Source: Sphingomonas rosea (GTDB taxonomy: Bacteria; Pseudomonadota; Alphaproteobacteria; Sphingomonadales; Sphingomonadaceae). Taken from it: a stretch of 64,000 nt of DNA. Position 1 is the first letter of the stretch, and every line of letters begins with the position of its first letter. Positions 1 to 9,128 of this stretch are shown here, in pieces. The translations under genes were made by a program, and so were the position numbers. Location of the stretch: contig NZ_BAABBR010000001.1 of the NCBI RefSeq assembly GCF_039538065.1, positions 1,650,501-1,714,500 on the forward strand, read 5' to 3'. The notes under the pieces are model-generated. The model did no database searches. It was given only the letters and a program-made list of their open reading frames with translations, and was not told the origin of the DNA.

Positions 1-1466
1 GCGGCGACGGGCGCCGGAGCGGCCGTCACGGCGGTGCTGGCACCGGCGCCGACGGCCATGCCGGGGCGCGGGGCGATCGCGACCGGGCGCGGACCCGACA
101 CACCGTTGAAGGTCTGGCCCTCGAAGGTGCTCGTGCCGTCGCGCGGCGTGCGATAGCCATCGACCGGGGTCGCGAGCTGCCCGTTCACCGGCCGCACCAG
201 GTACGGCGTGACGATGATCACCAGCTCGGTCTCCGACTTGCGGAAGTTCTTCGAGCGGAACAGCGTGCCGAGGATCGGCAGGTCGCCGAGGAACGGCGCC
301 TTCTCGATCGAATTGGCGTTCGAGGCGCGCAGCAGGCCGGCGAGCATGAAGCTCTGGCCCGAGCCGAGCTCGACCGTCGTCTCGGCGCGGCGGGTGGTCA
401 GCGCGGGAACCTCGAAGCCGTTGAGGCGGAGGCTGCCCTCGTTGCTGAGCTCGCTCACTTCGGGGCGGACGCGCATCGAGATCCGGCCATCGGCCAGCAC
501 GATCGGCGTGAAGGCGAGGCCCACGCCATATTGCTTGTACTCGATCGTGATCGCACCGCCGACACCCTGGCTGACCGGGATCGGGAACTCGCCGCCGGCG
601 AGGAAGCTGGCGGTTTCGCCCGACAGGGCCGTCAGGTTCGGCTCGGCCAGCGTGGTGACGAGACCGTCGGTCTCGGCGAGCTGGAGGCGGCCGATGATGT
701 CGAGGCCCAAGATGTTCTTCCTGAGGCCCAGCGTGGTGCCCAGCGCGCCGCGGATGATCTTGCCCGCGTCGTTGCCGTTGGTCGTGTCGCCGCTGCCGAC
801 CGGCGGGATGTAGATCCCGTCGCCCTGCGCGATCGAGAAGCCGCTGTTGTTGCCGCCGAGCAGGTTGAACCCGACCTGCTTGAGCACCGAACGGTTCACT
901 TCGGCGATCTTGACCTTGAGCGTGACCTGGAGCGGCACCGCGGTGCGCAGCCGACTGACCACCTGCGTTCCCTCGCCGACATAGGCCTGGACGAGGCGGG
1001 CGGCCTCGGCGGCGTCGTCGGGCGACGCCACGGTGCCGGTCAGCAGCACGAGGTTGTTCATCGGGGTCGCCTGGACCGCGGCCTCGGGCATCGCCATCCG
1101 CAGCATCTCGTCGACCGAGCTGATGTTGTTCCCGACCCGGACGTTGGCGGCATAGACCACCCGGCCCGACTTGTCGGTCGCATACACCGTCGTCTCGCCC
1201 CGGGCCTTGCCGAAGATGTAGAGCTGGTTCGACGAGCGGACCTGGACGTCGGCGATCGCGTCGTTGGCGACGAACAGGTCGCTCATCGGCGCCGACAGCC
1301 GCACCATGGTGCCGGTGTTCTGCGAGAGGTTGAGGGTCTCCGACGGACGCGCGGCCATCGGCTGCGCGGCGGCGGGGGTGGCGGCCAGGCTCAGCGTCGA
1401 GACGCCGAGGGCCAGGGCGGCGAAGGCCGAAGCCACTCCGCCCTTGCGATTGATAACCTTGCTCAT
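1..1466 (-). CDS. cpaC: Flp/Tad pilus secretin CpaC (3' end outside window)
   Basis: Outer-membrane secretin of the Flp/Tad pilus, the ring through which the pilus fibre passes. About 488 N-terminal residues are visible and the C-terminus runs off the left edge. Residues 1-35 look like a signal peptide ending in PAAAQP. Next comes a pilus/MSHA-type N-terminal domain (about 40-112), a BON-like domain (about 118-160) and the secretin core (about 225-415) with the family motif VPALTTRRAETTVELGSGQS. The ATG lies one base after the cpaB stop (TAA-C-ATG), so the two genes are translationally coupled. The rest of the tad cluster should continue to the left. The family call is secure; the exact C-terminus is not visible. 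Confidence 0.95.
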   Translation of the reverse strand, partial: MSKVINRKGGVASAFAALALGVSTLSLAATPAAAQPMAARPSETLNLSQNTGTMVRLSAPMSDLFVANDAIADVQVRSSNQLYIFGKARGETTVYATDKSGRVVYAANVRVGNNISSVDEMLRMAMPEAAVQATPMNNLVLLTGTVASPDDAAEAARLVQAYVGEGTQVVSRLRTAVPLQVTLKVKIAEVNRSVLKQVGFNLLGGNNSGFSIAQGDGIYIPPVGSGDTTNGNDAGKIIRGALGTTLGLRKNILGLDIIGRLQLAETDGLVTTLAEPNLTALSGETASFLAGGEFPIPVSQGVGGAITIEYKQYGVGLAFTPIVLADGRISMRVRPEVSELSNEGSLRLNGFEVPALTTRRAETTVELGSGQSFMLAGLLRASNANSIEKAPFLGDLPILGTLFRSKNFRKSETELVIIVTPYLVRPVNGQLATPVDGYRTPRDGTSTFEGQTFNGVSGPRPVAIAPRPGMAVGAGASTAVTAAPAPVA

Positions 1467-1467
1467 G

Positions 1468-2538
1468 TTAGCGAGCCCCCACTGGAACGAAGCTGACGTT
1501 GTTGCCGCGGGCGACACGGACCACCGGTCCGCTCGGTGCGGCGTTGGCCGACTGCCCCCCCGGGTAGCCACGGCCGCCACCAGACAGGTTGCGGCTCATT
1601 TCGCGCAGTGCCTCGGCGCCCTGCTGGGCCGCGGCCAGCGTCGGGCTGACGCCTTCCTTGGCCGGCACGGTGCGGCGCTGGAAGCGCGACACGTCGCCGC
1701 CGGTGGCATAGGTCGGGGTCGAGTCGATCGGCTGGTTGGCGATCTGCAGCAGCATCTTGCGCTCGTCCGCCGGATTGGTGCCCGCCGGGACCTTGACCTG
1801 GCCGCTGGCGACCATCCGTTCGAGGTCGGCGCTGTTGTCGGCCAGGCTGCGGAGCGCGAGGCTCAGCTGGCCGAGGCTCTGCGCCACCGCGATCTTCTCG
1901 GCGATCTTCGGCGTCACCTCGAGGGTCACGTTGGCGAAGCTCTTGACGACCGGCTTGCCGTCCTCGCCCTTGCTGTCGGTGCGCTGGTCGGTGGCGAGCA
2001 CGCGCAGGTTGCGGATGATCGTCTCGGAGACCTTGAGCGGGGGACCGTCGCCGCCGCCCGTGACCGACTGGGTCAGGACCATGTCGACCCGGTCGCCCGG
2101 GAAGATGAAGCCCGCCACGCTGGTCGAGTCGGTGACCGGAACGGTGATGGCGCGCATGCCCGGGCTCAGCGCCGCGGCGAGGAAGCCGCGGTCCTGCGGG
2201 CCGACGAGCGTGCCGCGGGTCAGCGGCTGGCCGGCGGTGATGGCGTTGCGCACCACCATGCCGATCAGCTTGCTCGCGTCCGCGTCCGGCGCACCGTCCG
2301 TGTAATAGGCGCTCTGCATGAGCTCCTGCGGCCAGGGCTGGAAGGTGAAGCTCTCCGCGTCGACGATCGTGCCGACGGGGAGGGGCTTCTTGGCCACCAG
2401 AATCTTCGGACCCTGCGGAACCGCGGCCGCCTGGGCCTCGGGCGCCGAGGCACCGGTGAACATATTCTTGGCCATCACGGCCGTCACCGCCGCAATCAGC
2501 AGCGCTCCAACCAGCAGCGCGATCTTCTTCACATCCAT
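1468..2538 (-). CDS. cpaB: Flp pilus assembly protein CpaB (RcpC)
   Basis: Periplasmic/inner-membrane Flp pilus assembly protein, 356 residues. An N-terminal membrane anchor (MDVKKIALLVGALLIAAVTA) is followed by an SAF domain around residues 40-100 (ILVAKKPLPVGTIVDAESF) and the RcpC/CpaB domain. I chose the ATG at 2538 because the anchor starts there and a purine-rich GGAAG-type ribosome site lies just upstream; an in-frame codon further upstream would add 18 non-conserved residues. It is the first gene of the visible pilus operon and is followed at once by cpaC. The 170-nt gap to the divergent oxidoreductase gene carries CtrA-like half sites. Confidence 0.94.
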   Translation of the reverse strand: MDVKKIALLVGALLIAAVTAVMAKNMFTGASAPEAQAAAVPQGPKILVAKKPLPVGTIVDAESFTFQPWPQELMQSAYYTDGAPDADASKLIGMVVRNAITAGQPLTRGTLVGPQDRGFLAAALSPGMRAITVPVTDSTSVAGFIFPGDRVDMVLTQSVTGGGDGPPLKVSETIIRNLRVLATDQRTDSKGEDGKPVVKSFANVTLEVTPKIAEKIAVAQSLGQLSLALRSLADNSADLERMVASGQVKVPAGTNPADERKMLLQIANQPIDSTPTYATGGDVSRFQRRTVPAKEGVSPTLAAAQQGAEALREMSRNLSGGGRGYPGGQSANAAPSGPVVRVARGNNVSFVPVGAR

Positions 2539-2604
2539 GGCGACTTCCGCCCCTTCCTCGACTTGGCGTAGGAAAAACTTCGAACGCCGCACTGATCGGC
2601 CAAA

Positions 2605-2621
2605 ATGGTTAAGATATGGTT
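2605..2621 (-). promoter_or_regulatory. Candidate CtrA half-site pair upstream of cpaB
   Basis: Read on the cpaB strand, the region 67-83 nt upstream of the cpaB start contains AACCAT twice, exactly 11 nt apart, the second inside TTAACCAT. AACCAT/TTAACCAT is the recognised half site of the alphaproteobacterial cell-cycle regulator CtrA, which controls pilus genes in Caulobacter. Binding here is an inference from the motif and the gene context. Confidence 0.45.
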
Positions 2622-2709
2622 CGGCGAACCTTGGCCTTCGTGTGTCCGTTCACCGACATAAGGCAGAGACTGGACGAAAGGCCTTTCGAAGACGTAACCG
2701 CCGCGACGA

Positions 2710-3777
2710 ATGACAAAGGTCGATATCCTGATCGTCGGCGGCGGGATCGCCGGGGCCGGCCTCGCCGCCGCGCTGGGTGACGGGCGGACTATCCTGTTGA
2801 TCGAGGCCGAGGATCAGCCGGGCTATCATTCGACCGGCCGGTCGGCGGCCTTCTGGCACGAGGGCTATGGCGGGCCGCTGGTCGCCCCCTTGTCGCGCGC
2901 CAGCCGGTCGATGCTCGAGGCAGGCGGCTACCTTGCCCCGCGCGGCGCGATCCACCTCGCGCGCGACGACATGGCCGTCGAACTGGTCGACGGCGTCGTC
3001 GCTACCCCGCTTGATCGATCCGATCTGGAGGAGCGCTTAAATGGGCTCCGGCCCTCCTGGACCCACGGCGCCTATGAGCCGGGCCTCGCCGACATCGACG
3101 TCGCGCGGCTCCACGCCGACCAGCTCGCCGCCGCCCGCCGCGCCGGGACCGAGGTTCGCCCCCGCAGCCGTCTCGTCGGCGCGATCCGGCAGGGCAGCGC
3201 CTGGGCAGTCGCGCTCGAAGACGGAAGCCGGATCACCGCCGACCTCATCGTCGATGCCGCCGGCGCCTGGGGCGATGCGGTCGCCCGCGCCTGCGGCGTC
3301 GCTCCCCTCGGCCTGTCCCCCAAGCGCCGGACGATGGTCCAGCTGCGGGTCGACCGCGACGGCCTGCGCGACCTGCCCCTCGTCATTGGCGCCGACGAGA
3401 GCTTCTACTTCAAGGGCGCGGGCGACCGCTCGTTGTGGCTCAGCCCGCATGACGAGATCGACGGCGAGCCGTGCGATGCCGCGCCCGAGGAGATCGACGT
3501 CGCCACCGCCATCCACCGCTTCGGCGAAGTCGTCGACTGGCGCATCGAGGCCGTCGAGCGGCGCTGGGCGGGCCTTCGCACCTTCACCCCCGACCGCGTC
3601 CCCGCGATCGGCTTCGACCCGGACGAGCCCGGTTTCTTCTGGTGCGTGGGGCAGGGGGGTTTCGGGATCCAGACCGCGCCCGCCGCCGCGCAGCTCGGCG
3701 CCGCGCTGATCCTCGGGTCGGGCGACATTCCGGCCGGGGTCGATCCGGCCACCTACGACCCGGCCCGCTTGCGCTAG
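2710..3777 (+). CDS. FAD-dependent amino-acid oxidoreductase (DAO family)
   Basis: A 355-residue flavoenzyme of the D-amino-acid oxidase/glycine oxidase superfamily. The N-terminal dinucleotide-binding motif is [20 protein letters not shown] (residues 4-23), followed by the [12 protein letters not shown] motif (about 38-49) typical of DauA-like D-arginine dehydrogenases and the C-terminal FAD motif [14 protein letters not shown] (about 318-331). It probably oxidises the alpha carbon of an amino acid and passes electrons to the respiratory chain; the substrate cannot be read from sequence. It is transcribed away from cpaB. Its TAG stop overlaps the rnhA stop through a shared CTAG. Confidence 0.88.
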   Translation: MTKVDILIVGGGIAGAGLAAALGDGRTILLIEAEDQPGYHSTGRSAAFWHEGYGGPLVAPLSRASRSMLEAGGYLAPRGAIHLARDDMAVELVDGVVATPLDRSDLEERLNGLRPSWTHGAYEPGLADIDVARLHADQLAAARRAGTEVRPRSRLVGAIRQGSAWAVALEDGSRITADLIVDAAGAWGDAVARACGVAPLGLSPKRRTMVQLRVDRDGLRDLPLVIGADESFYFKGAGDRSLWLSPHDEIDGEPCDAAPEEIDVATAIHRFGEVVDWRIEAVERRWAGLRTFTPDRVPAIGFDPDEPGFFWCVGQGGFGIQTAPAAAQLGAALILGSGDIPAGVDPATYDPARLR

Positions 3778-4232
3778 GCCCGGACCGTCGCCGCCGCCGC
3801 GCAGGCAAGCTGGTCGGCGCGTTCGTTCTCGGCATGGCCGGCGTGGCCCTTGACCCACTTCCACTCGATCCGGTGCCGCTCGGTCGCCTCGCACAGGGCC
3901 TGCCACAGCTCGGCATTCTTGACCGGCTTCTTGTCGCTCGTCCGCCAGCCGTTGCGGCGCCAGTTGTGGACCCACTTGGTGATGCCGTCGCGGACATACA
4001 TGCTGTCGGTCGAGAGCGTGACGTGACACGGCCGGGTGAGCGCGTTCAGCCCCTCGATCGCGGCCATGAGTTCCATCCGGTTGTTGGTCGAGGGATTCTC
4101 GGCCCCCGACAATTCCTTCTCGCGCGCACCCATTCGGATGAGGACGCCCCAGCCGCCCGGGCCCGGATTGCCCTTGCAGGCGCCGTCGGTGAACATCTCG
4201 ACCTTCGGGAGGTCGACGGGATCCGGCTTCAC
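3774..4232 (-). CDS. rnhA: Ribonuclease HI
   Basis: Degrades RNA in RNA-DNA hybrids. The 152-residue protein has the RNase H fold with visible acidic catalytic residues: D16 in [16 protein letters not shown]54 in [11 protein letters not shown] and D76 in LSTDSMYV, plus the C-terminal [10 protein letters not shown] aspartate. The start is a GTG at 4232 that overlaps the ispH stop as GTGA, so rnhA is translationally coupled to ispH. An upstream in-frame extension would lie inside ispH and is not conserved. Its 3' end overlaps the convergent oxidoreductase gene by 4 nt. Confidence 0.95.
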   Translation of the reverse strand: MKPDPVDLPKVEMFTDGACKGNPGPGGWGVLIRMGAREKELSGAENPSTNNRMELMAAIEGLNALTRPCHVTLSTDSMYVRDGITKWVHNWRRNGWRTSDKKPVKNAELWQALCEATERHRIEWKWVKGHAGHAENERADQLACAAAATVRA

Positions 4233-5194
4233 GCGACCAGTTCGCGCGGCAGCTTGAAGGTCAGTCCCTCGGGAACGTGCTCGGCTTCCTCGGTCGTCAG
4301 GAGGAACCGCTCGCTCAGCGCCTCGATCACCTCGTCGACCAGCACTTCGGGCGCGCTCGCCCCGGCGGTCAGCCCGATCGCCTTGGGCTTGCCCAGCCAC
4401 TCCCAGTCGATCTCGACCGCGCGCTGGATGAGCCGCGCCGGCACCCCTTCGCGCTCGGCGACTTCGGCCAGCCGCAGCGAGTTCGAACTGTTCGGCGCGC
4501 CGATCACCAGCATCTTCTCGACCTTGGGCACGATCGCCTTGACCGCCGCCTGCCGGTTCGAGGTCGCGTAGCAGATGTCCTCGCCGCGCGGCGCCTTGAT
4601 CGCCGGGAAGCGCTCGTGAAGCGCCGCGACGATCGCAGCCGTATCGTCGACCGACAGCGTCGTCTGGGTGAGGAAGGCGAGGTTCTCGGGATCGGGGACG
4701 CTGAGCGTCGCCACATCCTCCTCGGTCTCGACCAGGGTCATCGCGCCCGCCGGCACCTGCCCGAAGGTGCCGATCACCTCGGGATGTCCGGCATGGCCGA
4801 TGAACACGATATGCCGCCCGGCCTCGATCAGCCGCTGCGCCTGGCGGTGCACCTTGCTGACCAGCGGACAGGTCGCGTCGAGATAATCGAGCCCGCGGTC
4901 GCGCGCCTCGGCCGGCACCGTCTTGGGCACGCCATGCGCCGAGAAGACCACCGGCACGCCGTCGGGCACCTCGCTCACTTCTTTGACGAAGACCGCGCCC
5001 ATCGCCTTCAGCCGGTCGACCACATATTTGTTGTGGACGATTTCGTGGCGGACATAGACCGGCGCGCCGTAGCGCTCGAGCGCGAGCTCGACGATCCGGA
5101 TGGCGCGCTCCACGCCGGCGCAGAAACCGCGCGGCGCAGCGATGATCAGGTGGGCGGGCGTAAGGCCTTCGAGCATGGCGGCCATGTAAGCCAT
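4229..5194 (-). CDS. ispH: 4-hydroxy-3-methylbut-2-enyl diphosphate reductase
   Basis: Last enzyme of the MEP isoprenoid pathway, reducing HMBPP to IPP and DMAPP with a [4Fe-4S] cluster. The 321-residue protein carries the three cluster cysteines in [22 protein letters not shown] and [10 protein letters not shown], and the active-site region VFSAHGVP. Three ATGs lie close together (5194, 5185, 5176); the outermost is listed, none has a strong ribosome site, and the true start could be up to six residues further in. It is followed by rnhA with a GTGA overlap. Confidence 0.96.
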   Translation of the reverse strand: MAYMAAMLEGLTPAHLIIAAPRGFCAGVERAIRIVELALERYGAPVYVRHEIVHNKYVVDRLKAMGAVFVKEVSEVPDGVPVVFSAHGVPKTVPAEARDRGLDYLDATCPLVSKVHRQAQRLIEAGRHIVFIGHAGHPEVIGTFGQVPAGAMTLVETEEDVATLSVPDPENLAFLTQTTLSVDDTAAIVAALHERFPAIKAPRGEDICYATSNRQAAVKAIVPKVEKMLVIGAPNSSNSLRLAEVAEREGVPARLIQRAVEIDWEWLGKPKAIGLTAGASAPEVLVDEVIEALSERFLLTTEEAEHVPEGLTFKLPRELVA

Positions 5195-5235
5195 CGCTTG
5201 CTAGGAGAGAAGGGCCTTCCTATGAGCCTTGTCCC

Positions 5236-5889
5236 ATGACGAAGTCGCTTGCTCGCCTCAAGGCGCCCGCCGCCACCGCCCTCATCGCTCTGGCGCTCGC
5301 CGGCTGCTCGAACGGCCCGCGCATCGCCGACGGCGGGGTCTACGTGACCCGCACCGGCTGCCCGCAGGTCGCGATTCCCGCCGCGACCGGTGACGTCACC
5401 CTGTTCGATCCCGCGACCAGCCGCGACAGCCGCGCGATCGACGTGGTCGCCACCATCACCAACCTGCGCTCGCAATGCGGCGAGGACGCACAGAACGTCG
5501 TCAGCACCGCGACCTTCGACGTCGTCGCGACCCGCCGCGATGCCGGCCCCGCGCGCCAGGTCGTGCTGCCCTTCTTCGCCGTCGCGGTGCAGGGCGGGAC
5601 CAACCTCGTCGCCAAGAAGGTCGGCGCGGTGGCGCTCAACTTCCCGGCCGGTTCGCAGCGCGCGCAGACCAACAGCCAGGCGACCGTCCGCGTGCTCCGC
5701 TCGGCAGTGGCGCTCCCGGCCGACATCCAGCGCGAGCTGACCCGCGAGCGCAAGCCCGGGGACGCCGACGCCGCGGTCGATCCGCTGACCGATCCGCGGA
5801 TCCGCTCGGCCGTCGCCAATGCGACCTTCGAGCAGCTCGTCGGCTTCCAGCTGACCCCCGACCAGCTCCGCTACAACGCCACCCGCTAG
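5236..5889 (+). CDS. Putative outer-membrane lipoprotein, unknown function
   Basis: A 217-residue protein with a lipoprotein signal: a basic start, a hydrophobic stretch and the lipobox LALAGC, giving acylation at Cys-25 or so. I do not recognise the mature domain. It contains alternating beta-like segments and a conserved-looking cysteine in TNLRSQCGEDAQNVV. It is divergent from ispH with only 41 nt between them, so the two share a promoter region. Its TAG stop overlaps the stop of the convergent haloperoxidase-like gene by CTAG. Membrane localisation is well supported; function is unknown. Confidence 0.8.
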   Translation: MTKSLARLKAPAATALIALALAGCSNGPRIADGGVYVTRTGCPQVAIPAATGDVTLFDPATSRDSRAIDVVATITNLRSQCGEDAQNVVSTATFDVVATRRDAGPARQVVLPFFAVAVQGGTNLVAKKVGAVALNFPAGSQRAQTNSQATVRVLRSAVALPADIQRELTRERKPGDADAAVDPLTDPRIRSAVANATFEQLVGFQLTPDQLRYNATR

Positions 5890-7148
5890 GAGGCGGGCCG
5901 GACCTCGGCCGCCGGCAACGGTTGCAGCACGCGCTCGAGCCCGAGCCTTGCAACCTTGCGCCCCATCGCCTCGCCCGCCTCGTTGCTGAAGCGGTAGTGG
6001 ACGCCGCCCAGCGTCCGCGAGAAGCTGACCTGCCGCGCCCACTCGTCCCAGTCGGGGGTCACCTGCACCGCCGAGGTGCCGAGCGAGCCGCTTGCGATCC
6101 GGACGCCCCAGGCCGGCTTCTTTCCGCCGAGCGCGGTCATTAGCTCGGCGGTCGCACCGGCACCGATGCAGTGGCCGCACGGATATTCGGGATGCATCGG
6201 CGTATTGATGAGCGGCACCCACCCGGAATCCATGCTCGTCGCGGGGTTATCGTCCTTGTCGGCATTGCGGATCGCGGTGATCGGCCGCCAGAAATTATAG
6301 TGGAGCTTGCCGTCCGCCATCGCCATCCCGGCGTCGTCCCCGACCATGTCGTAGAGGGCGAAGGCGCGGGCATTGTCGACCAGCCGCCGCCCCTGCTGGT
6401 CCATCATCTCCCTGAGCGCCGGCATTTCGTCGCTGTTGATGCGGTAGCGCGCCATCAGTGTCTGGGTCGACGTCCGCTCCTTGCTGTTCATCGCGCCGAG
6501 TCGGCGCACTTCCTCGAGGTCCGTGGCGTAGCGGGCACTGGTGAGCGCCGGCGGGGCAGGGGGCCTCACTTCGCTCGCGCTCGTCAGGATCCATGGCCGG
6601 TAGGCGACCGTGTAGGGACCGAGCACGGGCAGGGCGGTCGGCACCCATTGGCCGGGCGTGGTCAGCGGCCGATAGTCGGCCTGCTTCACCCTGGCATCGA
6701 TATCGGGGAGCGCGAGCACGGCGGCGGCCGCCTGCTTGCCGATCGCGATGGCGTCGGCCTTGGCCTGCCCCTCCGCCACTCCCGCCAACGCGAGATCATA
6801 GCTTTCCTGCACCGCGGTCCTGTTGCCGGGCGCGAGCCTGAGCAGGACTTCGGTCGCCGCGGTCATTGCCGCGGTTTGCTGGTCTGCGGCAGCCGATCCG
6901 ACGGGCATTCCGACATAGCTCTTGTAGCGATGGTCGATCGCGTTCAGCGCCTCGAACATGGCGAGTGCGACCTTGGTCTCGCTATGGTCGCCCTGGCCGT
7001 CGCGGATCATGGTCAACTGGCCCTGAGGCGGTCGGTCGGGCAGCGCCTTGCGAGCGAAATCCATCCATTCGCAGATGGTGTCGGCGCGCACCGGCATCGC
7101 CGCGCCGAGCGCGAGCGTGGTGGCAAGCAGCAGCTTCATGTGACGCAT
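5886..7148 (-). CDS. Secreted vanadium-dependent haloperoxidase / PAP2-like phosphatase
   Basis: A 420-residue protein with a signal peptide (MRHMKLLLATTLALGAAMPVRA). The C-terminal half has the three vanadate/phosphate-binding blocks of the PAP2/vanadium haloperoxidase superfamily: HYNFWRPITAI (K/R block), HPEYPCGHCIGAGA (SGH-like block with GH) and GGVHYRFSNEAG (R...H block). The protein resembles bacterial vanadium-dependent haloperoxidase homologues; haloperoxidase and acid phosphatase activity cannot be separated from sequence. The ATG at 7148 has an AGGGGG ribosome site about 8 nt upstream. The gene is single, facing away from the gcv operon. Confidence 0.85.
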   Translation of the reverse strand: MRHMKLLLATTLALGAAMPVRADTICEWMDFARKALPDRPPQGQLTMIRDGQGDHSETKVALAMFEALNAIDHRYKSYVGMPVGSAAADQQTAAMTAATEVLLRLAPGNRTAVQESYDLALAGVAEGQAKADAIAIGKQAAAAVLALPDIDARVKQADYRPLTTPGQWVPTALPVLGPYTVAYRPWILTSASEVRPPAPPALTSARYATDLEEVRRLGAMNSKERTSTQTLMARYRINSDEMPALREMMDQQGRRLVDNARAFALYDMVGDDAGMAMADGKLHYNFWRPITAIRNADKDDNPATSMDSGWVPLINTPMHPEYPCGHCIGAGATAELMTALGGKKPAWGVRIASGSLGTSAVQVTPDWDEWARQVSFSRTLGGVHYRFSNEAGEAMGRKVARLGLERVLQPLPAAEVRPAS

Positions 7149-7295
7149 CGATCAATCCCCCTGACAATGCGCGCCGGAGCCTATCACAGCACGGCCCGAA
7201 GTGTAATCTTCACCCCTGGCCTCAAGGCGCGTTGACTTGGGGGACGCCCCCTCTAGAGCCGGAGCCAGCCAGTCCGGCGGCAACGCCGGGCGACT

Positions 7296-7474
7296 CGCGC
7301 GGGAGAGGCCCTGGCTCGACCAGGGCGCCGAAGGAGCAACCGCCCCCGGAATCTCTCAGGCAAAAGGACCGCGCGTTGGTCGAGGCTGTCTGGAAAGTGC
7401 TGCGGCTCCGGTCGTGGCCGCCGAAGGGGTAACCCCGGGTCACCGGGGGAAAGCTCTCAGGTCCAAAGCGACAG
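7296..7474 (+). promoter_or_regulatory. Tandem glycine riboswitch controlling gcvT
   Basis: Two consecutive glycine aptamers lie in the gcvT leader. Aptamer 1 (about 7296-7375) has the closing pair CGCGC/GCGCG, the core GGGAGAG, GCCGAAGGAGCAACC and CTCTCAGGCAAAAGGACC. Aptamer 2 (about 7386-7474) is closed by CTGTC/GACAG and has GCCGCCGAAGGGGTAACCCC and GCTCTCAGGTCC. In known cases glycine binding turns on the cleavage operon. Just upstream a short hairpin with a GCAA tetraloop (7274-7289) may belong to the leader. The stretch 7149-7295 holds the promoter region; nothing coding is seen there. Confidence 0.95.
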
Positions 7475-7547
7475 ACGGGGGTTCGTGCGCTTTTTCCGCG
7501 AGTCGCAATGGCGACGAGGGGGAGGGCCGAACCTTTCGGAGCTTGCC

Positions 7548-8660
7548 TTGGCCGACGTCCCCGACACCGAACTTGCCACCTTGCCCCTCGATGCCTGGCA
7601 TCGCGCCCGTAACGGCCGGATGGTGCCCTTCGCGGGCTATCACATGCCCGTCCAATATGAGGGCATCATCGCCGAGCACCGCTGGACGCGGAGCCACGCC
7701 GGCCTGTTCGACGTCAGCCACATGGGCCAGCTTATCGTGCCGCTCGACGCGACCGCGACGCTCGAGACGTTGCTTCCCGGCGATCTGCAGGCGATGAGCG
7801 AGGCGCGGCCGAAATACAGCCTGCTTCTCAACCCGACAGGCGGGATCGTCGACGACCTGATGATCACGAAGCGGCCCGACGGCTGGTATCTGGTGGTCAA
7901 CGGCGCGACCAAGCATGGCGACATGGACGTGCTCCGCGCCGCCGGTCTCGCCTTCACCTATCTCGCCGACCAGGCGCTGCTCGCGCTGCAGGGCCCCGAT
8001 GCGGTGGCAGTGATTGCGGCCCACGCGCCGGGCGTGTCGGAACTCGGCTTCATGCAGGCCGGTGCCTTCGACCTCGGCGGGGTCCAGGCGTGGATCAGCC
8101 GCTCGGGCTACACCGGCGAGGACGGGGTCGAGATCTCGATCCCGGCGTCCGCCGCCGATGCGATCGCCGACCTTCTCCTTGCCGACGAGCGGGTCCGCCC
8201 GATCGGTCTTGGCGCGCGCGACTCGCTCCGGCTCGAAGCCGGCCTTCCGCTCTACGGCCACGACCTTGACGAGACGACCACGCCGGTCGCCGCCGACCTC
8301 CTGTTCGCGATCAACAAGCGTCGCCGCGCCGAGGGCGGGTTCGCCGGGTCCGACCGCATCCTCGCCGAGCTCGAGCAGGGCGCGATCACCAGGCGCGTCG
8401 GCTTCACCGTCGAGGGGCGCCAGCCGGTCCGTGAGGGTGCCCGCATCCTCGACGTCGAGGGCAATGAGGTCGGCCGGGTCACAAGCGGTGGCTTCTCGCC
8501 GAGCCTCGAAGCGCCGATCGGCATGGGCTATGTCGCGACCCATCTCGCCGAGCCCGGCACCGCCCTCACTCTCGAGCAGCGCGGCAAGCTCTTCAGCGCC
8601 GCCGTCGCCAGGCTTCCGTTCGTTCCGCACAATTACCATCGCAAGGGGAAAACCGCATGA
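7548..8660 (+). CDS. gcvT: Glycine cleavage system T protein (aminomethyltransferase)
   Basis: Transfers the aminomethyl carbon from H protein to tetrahydrofolate, releasing ammonia. Visible motifs include [15 protein letters not shown] near the N-terminus, [12 protein letters not shown], and the C-terminal GCV_T barrel. The start is a TTG at 7548: a GGAG lies 6 nt upstream and the resulting 370-residue protein matches the family length. The alternative GTG at 7485 starts about 10 nt after the riboswitch and has no ribosome site. The stop overlaps gcvH as ATGA. Confidence 0.93.
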   Translation: MADVPDTELATLPLDAWHRARNGRMVPFAGYHMPVQYEGIIAEHRWTRSHAGLFDVSHMGQLIVPLDATATLETLLPGDLQAMSEARPKYSLLLNPTGGIVDDLMITKRPDGWYLVVNGATKHGDMDVLRAAGLAFTYLADQALLALQGPDAVAVIAAHAPGVSELGFMQAGAFDLGGVQAWISRSGYTGEDGVEISIPASAADAIADLLLADERVRPIGLGARDSLRLEAGLPLYGHDLDETTTPVAADLLFAINKRRRAEGGFAGSDRILAELEQGAITRRVGFTVEGRQPVREGARILDVEGNEVGRVTSGGFSPSLEAPIGMGYVATHLAEPGTALTLEQRGKLFSAAVARLPFVPHNYHRKGKTA

Positions 8661-9028
8661 GCCTCCACTTCACCAAGGAACACGAGTGGATCCGCGTCGA
8701 GGGCGACACCGCCACCGTCGGGATCACCGACCATGCGCAGAGCCAGCTCGGCGACATCGTCTTCGCCGAGGCACCCGAGGCCGGCAAGCAGCTGACCAAG
8801 GGCGGCGACGCCGCGGTGGTCGAATCGGTCAAGGCGGCGAGCGACGTCTACGCCCCCGCAAGCGGTGAAGTCGTCGAAGCCAATCCGGCGATCGCCGACG
8901 ACCCCTCGGTCATCAATACCGATCCCGAGGGCGAAGGCTGGTTCTTCAAGCTCCGCCTGTCAAACCCGTCCGAGCTCGACGGCCTGATGGACGAAGCCGC
9001 CTACCGCGCCTGGGTCGAGACGCTTTGA
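8657..9028 (+). CDS. gcvH: Glycine cleavage system H protein
   Basis: Small lipoyl carrier that shuttles the aminomethyl group between P, T and L proteins. The 123-residue protein has the lipoylation motif [13 protein letters not shown] with the acceptor Lys-59, and the start [13 protein letters not shown] typical of the family. ATG overlaps the gcvT TGA by 4 nt. Downstream lies a palindromic repeat before the next gene. Confidence 0.97.
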   Translation: MSLHFTKEHEWIRVEGDTATVGITDHAQSQLGDIVFAEAPEAGKQLTKGGDAAVVESVKAASDVYAPASGEVVEANPAIADDPSVINTDPEGEGWFFKLRLSNPSELDGLMDEAAYRAWVETL

Positions 9029-9034
9029 GCCTTT

Positions 9035-9120
9035 CCCCAACCTCGTTCGCCCTGAGCGAAGTCGAAGGGCGCTGGCGCAAGCGTGCTTCGACTTCGCTCA
9101 GCACGAACGATGGGTTGGGG
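9035..9120. repeat. REP-like intergenic palindrome inside the gcv operon
   Basis: An 86-nt near-perfect inverted repeat fills the gcvH-methyltransferase gap. The outer arms are CCCCAACC (9035-9042) and GGTTGGGG (9113-9120). The inner arms carry CGTTCG...CTGAGCGAAGTCGAAG and its complement. Each inner arm has its own small stem (GCCCT/AGGGC on the left, GTGC/GCAC on the right), so base changes in the two arms are internally compensated. A related copy lies at 49952-50021. The right terminal GGGG sits 8 nt upstream of the next ATG. Confidence 0.88.
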
Positions 9121-9128
9121 TGCTTCGC

